The notes beneath the pieces were generated by a model that saw nothing but the letters and a program-made list of their open reading frames with translations, was not told the origin of the DNA and searched no databases. A program made the position numbers and the translations under genes. 64,000 bases of DNA from Noviherbaspirillum cavernae (lineage in GTDB: Bacteria; Pseudomonadota; Gammaproteobacteria; Burkholderiales; Burkholderiaceae_D): the NCBI RefSeq assembly GCF_003590875.1, contig NZ_QYUN01000003.1, positions 62,001 to 126,000 on the forward strand, in the 5' to 3' direction. Positions 16,066 through 23,465 of the stretch are shown here, in pieces. Each line of letters opens with the position of its first letter. The stretch's first letter is position 1.

Positions 16066-17145
16066 ATGCAAAAAACCATCGAAACAAGATACCGATCCTT
16101 CGCTGCCTGTTGCTTGCTGGCTTTCGTCTGCCTCTTGAGCGGTTGTGCCTCCACGAGCACCAAACCTATCGTAGACATTGATGGCAAACACGTTGCCGGT
16201 AGTGTGGCCACACTGGAGCAGGTGACGCTCGGCGGAGTAAAGCAATGGATCTTGATACGAGGTCGGAACGCATCGAGTCCGCTGGTTCTGAAGCTTCACG
16301 GCGGACCGGGCCAGGCGGAAATGGCCACTGTGCAATTCAACAACCTGCTTGAGCAGGACTTCTTGATCGTGGAGTGGGACCAACGCGGAGCGGGAAAGTC
16401 TGCCGACGTTCCTGCTGCCGGCTTGACCATGGAGCAGATCGTCTCGGACACGATCGAGCTGAGCCAATACTTATTGAAGCGCTTCAATCAAGACCGACTC
16501 ACCTTGGTCGGGCATTCCTGGGGAAGCGCTGTTGGATTGCAGGCGGTTGATCACGCGCCTCGGCTGTATCGCGCGTTTGTCAGCACTGGCCAGATGACAA
16601 GCTTTTCGAATGCGACCTCGGCGGGCTACCAAGCGCTCCTCGAACACGCGGGCCGCAGCAGCGACAAGGCGCTGGAAGCAGAGATCAATGCGCTCGGCGA
16701 GCCTCCGTATGTGGGCCCGGAAGGAAAGAGCAAGCGGGCGAAGTACGTGGGGCTGCTCGAGAAGTACGGGAGTCTTTGGCACGCCGAGCCCGGATTCAAC
16801 CCTGTCCGCTGGATGATCGCAGCGGAGGAGTACTCCTGGCCGGAAAAGCTTTCCTTCAACCGTGCAGCGGAGACATCCTTCGAGGCGCTTCTTCCTGATC
16901 TGCTCAAGCTCGATATGGCCAGGCTTGTTCCGCGAGTTGAGGTTCCGGTTTATTTTGCCGTCGGGCGACACGATTTGCTGGCGTCACCTTCTCTCGCGTT
17001 CGCGTATTTTTCTCGACTCACGGCACCAAAGAAGGAATGGATCTGGTTCGAAAAATCCGCCCATTTTCCTCAATGGGAGGAACCCGGCGAGTTCCATGGA
17101 TTGCTGATGCGCGTGCTTCGCGAGTCGGGAAGCGCGCCCGGCTAA
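16066..17145 (+). CDS. Lipoprotein alpha/beta hydrolase, proline iminopeptidase-like
   Basis: From a start behind GGGGGAGGGAAAA the protein has 359 residues. A lipoprotein signal ends at CLLSGC (Cys24), so it should be membrane-anchored outside the cytoplasm. The catalytic domain has LHGGPGQAEM (oxyanion hole), VEWDQRGAGKS, the nucleophile serine in LVGHSWGSAVG, an acid in AVGRHDLLAS and a histidine in KSAHFPQWEEP. HGGPG and DQRGAGxS are typical of proline iminopeptidases, although specificity cannot be read from sequence. It follows GrpB by 80 bases on the same strand within the cassette row. Confidence 0.85.
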   Translation: MQKTIETRYRSFAACCLLAFVCLLSGCASTSTKPIVDIDGKHVAGSVATLEQVTLGGVKQWILIRGRNASSPLVLKLHGGPGQAEMATVQFNNLLEQDFLIVEWDQRGAGKSADVPAAGLTMEQIVSDTIELSQYLLKRFNQDRLTLVGHSWGSAVGLQAVDHAPRLYRAFVSTGQMTSFSNATSAGYQALLEHAGRSSDKALEAEINALGEPPYVGPEGKSKRAKYVGLLEKYGSLWHAEPGFNPVRWMIAAEEYSWPEKLSFNRAAETSFEALLPDLLKLDMARLVPRVEVPVYFAVGRHDLLASPSLAFAYFSRLTAPKKEWIWFEKSAHFPQWEEPGEFHGLLMRVLRESGSAPG

Positions 17146-17223
17146 GAAGTGCTGCCTCGCCGGCCTGACTCTTCCTATATGGACTTTGGCGCAAAAAGAC
17201 GGGGAGAGTCCATCCTATCAATC

Positions 17224-17271
17224 GAGAGGCGCCCCGGCTTGCCGGGGCGCCTCTCATGTCAAACGTTAAAC
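17224..17271 (+). other. Strong hairpin followed by attC core motif GTTAAAC
   Basis: A perfect 15-bp stem (GAGAGGCGCCCCGGC / GCCGGGGCGCCTCTC) with a TT loop occupies 17224-17255; no T-run follows. GTTAAAC at 17265-17271 fits the integron core and its context repeats that at 13941. The hairpin may be the end of the upstream hydrolase transcript, the folded body of a shortened attC, or both. Confidence 0.4.
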
Positions 17272-17285
17272 ATCGAGATAGATAT

Positions 17286-17501
17286 ATGGCCGACCAACAC
17301 CGTACATTTTTGGAAGTAGTGGCTCGTGCTATCCATGTACTCATCGGCACAAGCTGCCTCGGTGTCGCTGGATGGTTTTTGTTCTTTGTTTCCCCATTCA
17401 ATCACTTTGGGTTCTGGGGATTTCTCATTGCCGGGACGTTGTTATTGCTGATCGGGATATTCGGCTCACGTAAGGACGTTTTCCTATCTCTTATTCCCTA
17501 G
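17286..17501 (+). CDS. Small membrane protein
   Basis: From this ATG the product has 71 residues, beginning MADQHRTFLEV. Two hydrophobic helices (LIGTSCLGVAGWFLFFVS and FWGFLIAGTLLLLIGIFG) are joined by a short FNHFGF loop, and a charged tail follows. An upstream in-frame ATG at 17256 lies inside the hairpin and is less likely. No family was recognised. The position right after a GTTAAAC core suggests a one-gene integron cassette. Confidence 0.6.
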   Translation: MADQHRTFLEVVARAIHVLIGTSCLGVAGWFLFFVSPFNHFGFWGFLIAGTLLLLIGIFGSRKDVFLSLIP

Positions 17502-17601
17502 TGAAAACTCATGAGCATGAAAGAGATACCGTTTAACTCGTTGCTGGACACAGACATATAGCACCACTTTTCGCAGGTAGTTCAACCGGAGGAAAACACT
17601 A

Positions 17602-18390
17602 ATGATGACCAACCAAATCCGCTTCGACGACGGGGCTGCCTACGAACGATACATGGGGAAGTGGAGCCAGCTTGCAGGTGAAACTTTCCTCGACTGGCTT
17701 GCTCCAAAATCAGGTTTGCGATGGCTCGACGTTGGCTGCGGCAACGGCGCCTTTACCGAAATGCTCGTCGAGCGGTGTGCACCAGTCTCGGTACAGGGGA
17801 TAGACCCGTCTGAGGGGCAACTTGCCTATGCTCGCACACGACCCGCGTCGCGTGTCGCACAGTTTCGTCAGGGCGATGCAATGGCACAGCCTTTCCCCGA
17901 CGACACGTTCGACGCGGCTGTCATGCCGCTGGTGATTTTCTTCGTTCCCGACCCGGCCAAGGGCGTTGCCGAAATGGCGCGAGTGGTCTGCCCGGGCGGT
18001 ACCGTCACAGCCTATGCGTGGGACATGTTCGGCGGTGGTTTTCCTTACGAGGCGTTGCAGGTTGAAATGCGTGGGCTAGGCGTTGCGGTTCCGGTACCGC
18101 CGAGCCCTGGCGCGTCTCGAATAGATGCAATGCGGGACTTGTGGGCTGGTGCGGGTTTGGATGCTGTCGAAACGCGGGAGATCACCGTGCAACGGACATT
18201 CGCCGATTTTGACGACTACTGGACGACCATCCTCGGGGGGCCGAGCGTCGGTCCACAGCTCGCAGCGATGGCATCCGAGGATCTCGCGCTTCTCAAAGCG
18301 CGGATGCGCGCGCGCCTGCCGGCAGATGCCATTGGCCGTATCACCTATAGTGCCCGGGCCAACGCAGTAAAGGGTCACGTACCAAACTGA
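17602..18390 (+). CDS. Class I SAM-dependent methyltransferase
   Basis: The protein has 262 residues and an ATG behind CCGGAGGAAAACACTA. The SAM site is complete: motif I WLDVGCGNGAF at about residues 40-50, an acidic end of strand 2 (GIDPSEGQLAYA), motif II GDAMAQPFPDDTFDAAVMP and motif III ARVVCPGGTVTAYAWD. It belongs to the UbiE/Methyltransf_11 group of small-molecule methyltransferases; the substrate is unknown. An attC-like site begins 90 bases after the stop, so this is probably a mobile cassette gene. Confidence 0.87.
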   Translation: MMTNQIRFDDGAAYERYMGKWSQLAGETFLDWLAPKSGLRWLDVGCGNGAFTEMLVERCAPVSVQGIDPSEGQLAYARTRPASRVAQFRQGDAMAQPFPDDTFDAAVMPLVIFFVPDPAKGVAEMARVVCPGGTVTAYAWDMFGGGFPYEALQVEMRGLGVAVPVPPSPGASRIDAMRDLWAGAGLDAVETREITVQRTFADFDDYWTTILGGPSVGPQLAAMASEDLALLKARMRARLPADAIGRITYSARANAVKGHVPN

Positions 18391-18479
18391 TTTCAAGGAT
18401 GAATCTCTGTGTGACTTTGGAAAAGTCGATTTACTTGTGCAGATTTTGAATTGGTGCAAAGTCGAAGCAATCCAATGCC

Positions 18480-18537
18480 GCATGATAAGGCGTTGCAGCC
18501 GACAGCCTTCGGCGGCCGCTGAACGCGAATGTTATGC
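18480..18537 (+). other. attC-like site after the methyltransferase gene
   Basis: The site folds with outer arms GCAT/ATGC, a stem GCGTT-CAGC (18490-18499) paired with GCTGAACGC (18518-18526), one unpaired G at 18495, and a short loop. An extrahelical base on one arm is a hallmark of attC. The right core is GTTATGC (18531-18537), one base off GTTRRRY. The next gene starts 28 bases later. Confidence 0.6.
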
Positions 18538-18564
18538 GCACGATCAATGAGCAGAGGTGAATAA

Positions 18565-18963
18565 ATGACCAAGAAGTTAGTGAATCCTGACAGACTGTAT
18601 GACGGCACTCCCTTTGGAATGTCGCAGGCAGTGCTTGATACCGAGAGTTCGCTGGTGTTTGTTTCCGGTCAGGTCGACTGGAATCACCAATACCAGGTGT
18701 CCCGGAACTCCGTCACGGGCCAGTTTGAAGCCGCGCTGGAAAATTTACGGACGGTACTCGTGGCTGCCGGCGCGAGCGTCGACGGCCTGCTGCATCTGCG
18801 GCTATATATCCGTGGAGAACTCGAGGATCACATGGAATCATTGGTGCCAATCCTGGCCGGGTTTCTTGGCAGTTCACGCCCGGCTGTAACGGCTATCGGT
18901 GTCGCGTCTCTCGCATCGAAAGCCACGCTTGTGGAAGTAGAAGCGGTCGCCAGAGCTGATTAG
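18565..18963 (+). CDS. RidA/YjgF-family protein
   Basis: This 132-residue protein shows the RidA fold: LVFVSGQVDWNHQYQV, QFEAALENLRTVLVAAGAS and the C-terminal strand ATLVEVEAVARAD. RidA proteins deaminate reactive enamine/imine intermediates, and the catalytic arginine near the C-terminal third (RPAVTAIGV) appears present. The glycine-rich SGQ is kept. It stands alone between a clear attC-like site and a partial one, so it is a good candidate cassette. Confidence 0.85.
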   Translation: MTKKLVNPDRLYDGTPFGMSQAVLDTESSLVFVSGQVDWNHQYQVSRNSVTGQFEAALENLRTVLVAAGASVDGLLHLRLYIRGELEDHMESLVPILAGFLGSSRPAVTAIGVASLASKATLVEVEAVARAD

Positions 18964-18984
18964 TTTCAGTCATCACGTGTTGCC

Positions 18985-19016
18985 GCATAACACAGCGTTG
19001 GACCGACTACCGGCTC
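18985..19016 (+). other. Left half of an attC-like site
   Basis: GCATAAC at 18985-18991 is the exact complement of the GTTATGC right core of the preceding site and is followed by GCGTTGGACCGAC, a plausible left arm. No matching right arm was found before the next gene at 19040, so the site looks truncated, probably fusing two cassettes. Confidence 0.45.
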
Positions 19017-19039
19017 CCATTCGCGGAGGAAGAGAACAT

Positions 19040-19456
19040 ATGAAAAAATCAGGTTCGACCGAGGACGAATCGGCATCCAGGCTGATTGACGCAAGAATCG
19101 CCGCGCTTGCGGACTGGCGGGGGGAGACCTTGGCCAAGATGCGCAAGCTCATCCAGGAGGCAGACCCGGACGTCGTCGAAGAGTGGAAGTGGGTGGACAC
19201 GCCCGTATGGTCACATGATGGAATCATCTGCACCGGCGAGTCGTACAAAGCGAAGGTGAAGTTGACCTTTGCCAAGGGGGCTTCGTTGGAAGACCCGGCC
19301 AGGCTCTTCAACTCGAGCCTCGACGGGAACGTACGGCGAGCGATTGACATCCATGAGGGGGATGAGGTCGACGCGGACGCGTTCAAGGCACTCATCCGTA
19401 CCGCGGTCGCCCTCAATACATCTGTCGAAAAGGCAACGGCGAGACGAGCGAAGTAG
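19040..19456 (+). CDS. DUF1801-family protein
   Basis: From an ATG behind GGAGGAAGAGAAC the protein has 138 residues. It matches the DUF1801 (YdhG/Frataxin-like fold) pattern: RIAALADWRGETLAKMRKLI, WKWVDTPVWSHDGIICTGES, KVKLTFAKGASLEDPARLFN and the closing basic helix. Some family members have been linked to iron handling, but the function is unclear. It is followed by the best attC in the region, marking it as a gene cassette. Confidence 0.82.
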   Translation: MKKSGSTEDESASRLIDARIAALADWRGETLAKMRKLIQEADPDVVEEWKWVDTPVWSHDGIICTGESYKAKVKLTFAKGASLEDPARLFNSSLDGNVRRAIDIHEGDEVDADAFKALIRTAVALNTSVEKATARRAK

Positions 19457-19524
19457 GCTGCGGGAGTTGCTCGCTGGCGTTGGCGTTCCATGGCGCGCCG
19501 TTGAAGGGCAAGACCAAGGCATCG

Positions 19525-19588
19525 GCCTGACAATCCCATCATTCAAGCCGACGCCGCTTCGCGATTCGGCTTGATTCAGGCGTTAGCC
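19525..19588 (+). other. attC (59-base element), best example in the window
   Basis: The 64-base site starts GCCTGAC and ends GTTAGCC. The inner arms TCAAGCCGA (19543-19551) and TCGGCTTGA (19566-19574) pair perfectly, with GCCGCTTCGCG at the tip. Layout, length and wording closely resemble the classical aadA-type attC (…TCAAGCCGA…CGGCTTGA…CAGGCGTTAG). It lies 68 bases after the DUF1801 stop and 23 before the DinB start. Confidence 0.85.
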
Positions 19589-19611
19589 CCTCGTTCACCC
19601 CAGGAGTCAGA

Positions 19612-20118
19612 ATGAACCCCATCACGCTGAACACTCTGGAAGCATTCCCTCAGCAGTTGGAGGCGCACTACGCCGCCATTCCTGCCGGGTTCAGGCATTG
19701 GTCCCCGTCGTCATGGGAAGGCGTGCCGAGTGAGCCCTTCACCGCCATAGAGCAGATTTGCCACGTGCGCGATATAGAAATCGATGGCTATCACGTGCGA
19801 TTCCAGCGTACTCTTGATGAATTCAAACCGATGCTGGTCTCCATCGATGGTGAAGCTCTGGCCAAGGAGCGCTCCTACGCCACCGCAAACGCCGATGAAG
19901 TCTTTGTGGCCTTTCGAGAGGCGCGCGCGAAGACAATTGCGCTCATCTCCGGCCTGAGCCAAGAGCAGTTCAACCGAACCGCCGAGTTCGAAGGCTACGG
20001 ACCTTTGTCCTTGCGCAGTTTGGTGCATTACCTGTGCAGCCATGATCAGCAACATCTGGCAGGCTTGCAGTGGCTGCTGGGAAAAATCGAGGCTTCGCGT
20101 GTTCAGTTGCGGGGCTGA
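19612..20118 (+). CDS. DinB-family protein
   Basis: This 168-residue four-helix protein has the DinB/YfiT metal-histidine pattern: the first in EQICHVRDIEIDGYH and the second in YLCSHDQQHLAGL near the C-terminus. DinB-like enzymes are metal-dependent and include bacillithiol and mycothiol transferases; in proteobacteria the substrate is generally unknown. It follows the attC at 19525-19588 and is probably the next cassette. No attC was found after it. Confidence 0.84.
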   Translation: MNPITLNTLEAFPQQLEAHYAAIPAGFRHWSPSSWEGVPSEPFTAIEQICHVRDIEIDGYHVRFQRTLDEFKPMLVSIDGEALAKERSYATANADEVFVAFREARAKTIALISGLSQEQFNRTAEFEGYGPLSLRSLVHYLCSHDQQHLAGLQWLLGKIEASRVQLRG

Positions 20119-20206
20119 CCACTCAGTGAATTCGGACGAGGATGAATCTCCGCGTTCTTTACCTTGTCCTCCATGTTTCCCAACCCACGCTGAAAGGAGC
20201 GGTTCG

Positions 20207-20695
20207 ATGAAATCACTCGCCTTGGTTGCACTTGCTGGTTGCGCAGTCCTTGCAGGATGCGCCTCCAAGGGCGGCATGCCGCCCACCGCTCAGACCGCGC
20301 AGACCGAACGTTGCAAGGTCATCACCGAACAGGAAATCGCATCGTTGTTTGATCGGTGGAATCAGTCATTGCAGACTGGCGATCCGCGTAAGGTCGTTGC
20401 CAATTATGCGGAGCGTTCCATTTTGTTGCCTACCGTTTCGAACAAACCGCGCCTGACCCCGGCGGACAAGGAAGATTATTTTCATCATTTCCTGGAGAAT
20501 CGCCCTTCCGGAAAGATTGATCTGCGCTTCGTCGAGATGGGTTGCAATACCGCTGTCGATGCCGGCCTCTACACATTCACGTTCGCCAAGACAGGCGCAG
20601 TGGTCAGTGGCCGCTATAGCTATACCTATCGCTGGGATGGTTCGACGTGGCTCATTACCAGTCATCATTCCTCCGCAATGCCAGAGAAGAAGTAA
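20207..20695 (+). CDS. Lipoprotein with SnoaL/NTF2-like domain
   Basis: The start is supported by TGAAAGGAGCGG. The 162-residue product begins with a lipoprotein signal ending LAGCAS (Cys near residue 18). A cystatin/NTF2-like domain follows (SLFDRWNQSLQTGDPRKVVA, YAERSILLPT, FTFAKTGAVVSGRYSYTYRW, WLITSHHSS), resembling the DUF4440/CaMKII-association group. It is likely to be a periplasm-facing lipoprotein that binds a small ligand or partner. A short hairpin (20694-20722) follows the stop. Confidence 0.78.
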   Translation: MKSLALVALAGCAVLAGCASKGGMPPTAQTAQTERCKVITEQEIASLFDRWNQSLQTGDPRKVVANYAERSILLPTVSNKPRLTPADKEDYFHHFLENRPSGKIDLRFVEMGCNTAVDAGLYTFTFAKTGAVVSGRYSYTYRWDGSTWLITSHHSSAMPEKK

Positions 20696-20762
20696 CAGCG
20701 GGATACCAGCGCTGTTATCCGAACAAGGCCAATTCCAATATGGCGCAAAGGATATATAGAAA

Positions 20763-21455
20763 ATGAGAAATTGTTCTCTAAAGGCCTATGTCGCGCTTTT
20801 CTTTTCTACTTGCTTCGGAGTCTTTCCATCTCTGTCTATCGCACAAAATGCAGCGTATTCCACAGAGGAAGGCATTTCAGCCATTGAAATGAAAGCAAGG
20901 ACGAGTGCTTCGATATCTTGGTATGGGGTATCGATCCCATTAGGAAAATTCACATTGGTTCGCAAAGATGATGCTTTATGTGCGATTCAAATTACAGAAT
21001 TCCATCATAACTGGACAGAGCGATCACAAAATAAGTCTTCGCCGGATACGAAAATTCTTCTAAATCGATATGCCAAATACCAATGGCATATTTTGTCGGT
21101 CAATGATGATGAAATTCATGTGCGATCGATTCGGCACGGAGGTGGCAACCTAAAGATAGAGCCGACTGGGTCGTCAATATTCGGTCATATGGCTATTGCC
21201 AACAGTAAGACGACAATTTCCTGTGGGGCTATAGTGGTTGACTGGACATATCCAAATCACATCGGAATTTCAAAAGCCGGGAAATTGCATTTACTGGATA
21301 CGGCGGCAAAGAAAGACGTATTTAGCTTTGAGTTCTCTCCGACAAACTGGGACGCTATTGAAAGTATTGACCTACAGAATCCATTTCTGAAATGGTATCG
21401 AGTCGAAGAAAATCGACCATCATTAACTTTGAATATGGATGCCCTTCCTGGTTGA
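20763..21455 (+). CDS. Secreted hypothetical protein, AT-rich
   Basis: The product has 230 residues. A signal peptide is evident (MRNCSLKAYVALFFSTCFGV… with cleavage near SIAQNA). The mature part is beta-rich with no recognised domain. Features include SWYGVSIPLGKFTLVRKDDA, which could wrap a ligand, and a cysteine pair (ALCAIQ, TISCGAI). Codon use is clearly AT-richer than the rest of the window, suggesting recent acquisition. It lies between the cassette row and the RAYT element. Confidence 0.65.
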   Translation: MRNCSLKAYVALFFSTCFGVFPSLSIAQNAAYSTEEGISAIEMKARTSASISWYGVSIPLGKFTLVRKDDALCAIQITEFHHNWTERSQNKSSPDTKILLNRYAKYQWHILSVNDDEIHVRSIRHGGGNLKIEPTGSSIFGHMAIANSKTTISCGAIVVDWTYPNHIGISKAGKLHLLDTAAKKDVFSFEFSPTNWDAIESIDLQNPFLKWYRVEENRPSLTLNMDALPG

Positions 21456-21473
21456 ATGGAGGTCACGCGCGAA

Positions 21474-21504
21474 CAGCGCGGTAGGTTGGGCTGCAAAGCC
21501 CAAC
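21474..21504 (+). repeat. REP element, left flank of the RAYT gene
   Basis: The 31-base sequence (CAGCGCGGTAGGTTGGGCTG then CAAAGCCCAAC) contains a hairpin GTTGGGCT/AGCCCAAC preceded by the GTAGG head. It is the exact reverse complement of 22075-22105 on the far side of the transposase gene. Confidence 0.9.
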
Positions 21505-21537
21505 ATTCACGACCGCGCTACCAATGACATCAAGACG

Positions 21538-22053
21538 ATGAGATATCGAAGATCGAACATCGCTGGCGGGACGTATTTTTTCACGGTCAATCTCGCGGAT
21601 CGAAAAAGCAGTCTCCTGACGGAGCACATAGAAGTACTCCGCAACGCCATGCGAAAAATTTGCCAATCCCATCCGTTCGAAACGATGGCGGTGGTGGTGT
21701 TGCCCGATCATTTGCACGCGATCTGGCGCTTGCCGGAGGGTGATGCGGATTTTTCGTTGCGCTGGTCCCTGATCAAGGCGGCGTTCTCAAGGGAGATGCC
21801 GAAAACCGAGGCGATACGAAGCAGCAGAAGATTAAAGCGAGAGCGAGGGATCTGGCAGCGGCGTTATTGGGAGCATCAGATTCGAGACGACGATCTGGAA
21901 AAGCACGTGGCTTACGTTCACTTCAATCCGGTAAAGCACGGTTACGTTACCAGGGCGTCGGACTGGCCGTATTCGTCCATTCATCGGGAAATCGAGAGGG
22001 GAAGTCTCGATGCCGATTGGGGATGTATTAAGAAAGAAGAACGTGATGAATAG
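21538..22053 (+). CDS. REP-associated tyrosine transposase (RAYT)
   Basis: From MRYRRSNIAGGTYFF the protein has 171 residues, the usual RAYT size. It carries the HUH motif in VVLPDHLHAIWRLP and the catalytic tyrosine region KHVAYVHFNPVKHGYV, both diagnostic of Y1 (TnpA-REP) transposases. Exact inverted 31-bp REPs flank the gene, the standard RAYT arrangement. The enzyme would nick and move single-stranded REP DNA. Since the catalytic residues are intact it may be active; the other REP-like pairs in the window have different stems and are not obvious substrates. Confidence 0.9.
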   Translation: MRYRRSNIAGGTYFFTVNLADRKSSLLTEHIEVLRNAMRKICQSHPFETMAVVVLPDHLHAIWRLPEGDADFSLRWSLIKAAFSREMPKTEAIRSSRRLKRERGIWQRRYWEHQIRDDDLEKHVAYVHFNPVKHGYVTRASDWPYSSIHREIERGSLDADWGCIKKEERDE

Positions 22054-22074
22054 GCGGCATCACGTTTTGAGGAT

Positions 22075-22105
22075 GTTGGGCTTTGCAGCCCAACCTACCG
22101 CGCTG
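22075..22105 (-). repeat. REP element, right flank of the RAYT gene
   Basis: This is an exact inverted copy of 21474-21504, starting 22 bases after the RAYT stop. The 170 bases between it and rnk hold no gene that I can see. Confidence 0.9.
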
Positions 22106-22278
22106 CATCATGTAAAACCGATGGGAAAGGTGACGTTCTATGTCGAGTTTTACCATTGAAATGCTTTCTTGCGAGTCATCCAGACTGACGCGTGTCGACG
22201 TGACTTGACGGCAACGTCAGGCAATTCAGGCCATACGCATTTTTCTGCGACAGCGCATGCTCACGAAAGAGGATAGCC

Positions 22279-22686
22279 ATGAAACCGAAGATCATCATTT
22301 CATCGCTCGACGCCGATAGGTTGGAGCAATTGTTGGAGTCTCTTCCTGCTCACGCATTCCCGGGCAGGGAGGATCTGGAAGCCGAGCTCGCTCGCGCAGA
22401 AGTCGTCGATTCGAAAGAGATGCCGCCAACCGTGGTGACGATGAATTCGACCGTGCGATTCAGAATGGAATCGTCGTCCGAAGCGTTCACGCTGACGTTG
22501 GTATATCCGAAGGACGTCGATGCCAGTGGCGGCACCATTTCCATCCTTGCCCCTGTCGGCAGTGCGCTACTCGGCCTTTCCAAAGGCGATGAAATCGAGT
22601 GGCCGAAGCCCGGCGGCGGCGTGTTGCGGGTGCGGATCGACGATGTCACCTATCAGCCGGAACGTGCTGGCGAGTATCGGCGGTAG
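22279..22686 (+). CDS. rnk: Regulator of nucleoside diphosphate kinase (Rnk), GreA/GreB-like
   Basis: The protein has 135 residues, the normal Rnk length. An N-terminal short coiled segment (about residues 1-45) precedes a GreA/GreB C-terminal FKBP-like domain: VRFRMESSSEAFTLTLVYP, ISILAPVGSALLGLSKGDEI and EWPKPGGGVLRVRIDDVTYQ. Rnk binds the secondary channel of RNA polymerase. The start is preceded by GAAAGAGGATAGCC. It marks the return to ordinary chromosomal genes after the mobile region. Confidence 0.88.
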   Translation: MKPKIIISSLDADRLEQLLESLPAHAFPGREDLEAELARAEVVDSKEMPPTVVTMNSTVRFRMESSSEAFTLTLVYPKDVDASGGTISILAPVGSALLGLSKGDEIEWPKPGGGVLRVRIDDVTYQPERAGEYRR

Positions 22687-22851
22687 TTGCGCCGCCAACA
22701 AAGTCGTCGGTCTGCAAGGAGCGAGCGTCCATTTGCACGAACACGCTGTGTCCATGCTCCCTGTGGTGTCGCATCGCGACGATCAGCCCATCAGCATTTG
22801 CCGGTCAATCGCGGAGTGTTGGACCGGATTGTTGAAGCAAGCTTGCGCCGT

Positions 22852-23268
22852 TCAGTCATCACGAAGCAGGTCGTGCGCATTGAGGATGGCATACGCGATG
22901 TCCGGATTCTTGTCGAGACAACGGCGAATGGCGGCGGGAATCGACTGGCGGGTCTTTCTGCAAAGGCCGGGGCGTTCCACGATCTGGATGTTGAAGCCGC
23001 GCACGGTGCGCACTTCGTGCATGCCTGGCGAGATGCGAAGGTCGATGCCCAGTTGTTCCCGCATGCGTTCTTCGATGTGTTGCAAGTCGGCGTAGGTGGA
23101 AATGCTGTCGATGCGTGCGACGAGTCTTTTCTCTTCCTCGCTCGTCAGCCGCAGTATGCGCGTGTCGCCTTGCGGGTCGTCCAACAGGCGCTCGCGCTCG
23201 CATATGCAGGCGCCGGGCGGGCACTCCTTGCGGATTGGAAAGGGGACCGGTTGCAACATGGGGATCAC
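22852..23268 (-). CDS. Conserved hypothetical protein with Cys-x-Cys motif
   Basis: The product has 138 residues from a GTG at 23268; an ATG at 23259 is also possible. It begins with PPGACICERERLLDDPQ, which carries two close cysteines, then LTSEEEKRLVARIDSISTYA, a helical middle, and RPGLCRKTRQSIPAAIRRCL. The overall pattern feels like a family common in Burkholderiales with a conserved CxC and basic C-terminus, but I cannot assign a function. It is convergent with rnk and has no close partner. Confidence 0.65.
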   Translation of the reverse strand: MIPMLQPVPFPIRKECPPGACICERERLLDDPQGDTRILRLTSEEEKRLVARIDSISTYADLQHIEERMREQLGIDLRISPGMHEVRTVRGFNIQIVERPGLCRKTRQSIPAAIRRCLDKNPDIAYAILNAHDLLRDD

Positions 23269-23407
23269 ACTGCGGAGGATGGGTTGTCGATCCTCCGAGT
23301 ATCGTTTGCCGACGATGCGCTGTCAAACCTGTGTTTCCTCTTTCGTGGCATGACGAGGCGCGACGCGTGACGGCAGGCGATGTGCGGATGCGATGTCATC
23401 CGCACAA

Positions 23408-23430
23408 GAAAAACCCCGCCGTGGCGGGGT
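23408..23430 (-). terminator. Intrinsic terminator for the methyltransferase operon
   Basis: Read on the minus strand this is ACCCCGCCACGGCGGGGT followed by TTTTTC, a 7-bp GC stem plus T-run, about 36 bases after the methyltransferase stop. Confidence 0.82.
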
Positions 23431-23465
23431 CTGCGGGTGAGCGGATGGATTGTTTGCAGTCGTCA

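Noticed and set aside
17532..17582. GTTTAAC … GTTCAAC after the small membrane protein as an attC
   Set aside because: The left core fits, but the right core is off consensus and the arms between them do not pair, so it was not annotated.
20694..20722. Hairpin after the SnoaL-like lipoprotein gene read as an attC
   Set aside because: TAACAGCG/CGCTGTTA pairs well and GTTATCC follows, but the site is only about 29 bases with no separate outer cores; more likely a transcript-end hairpin.
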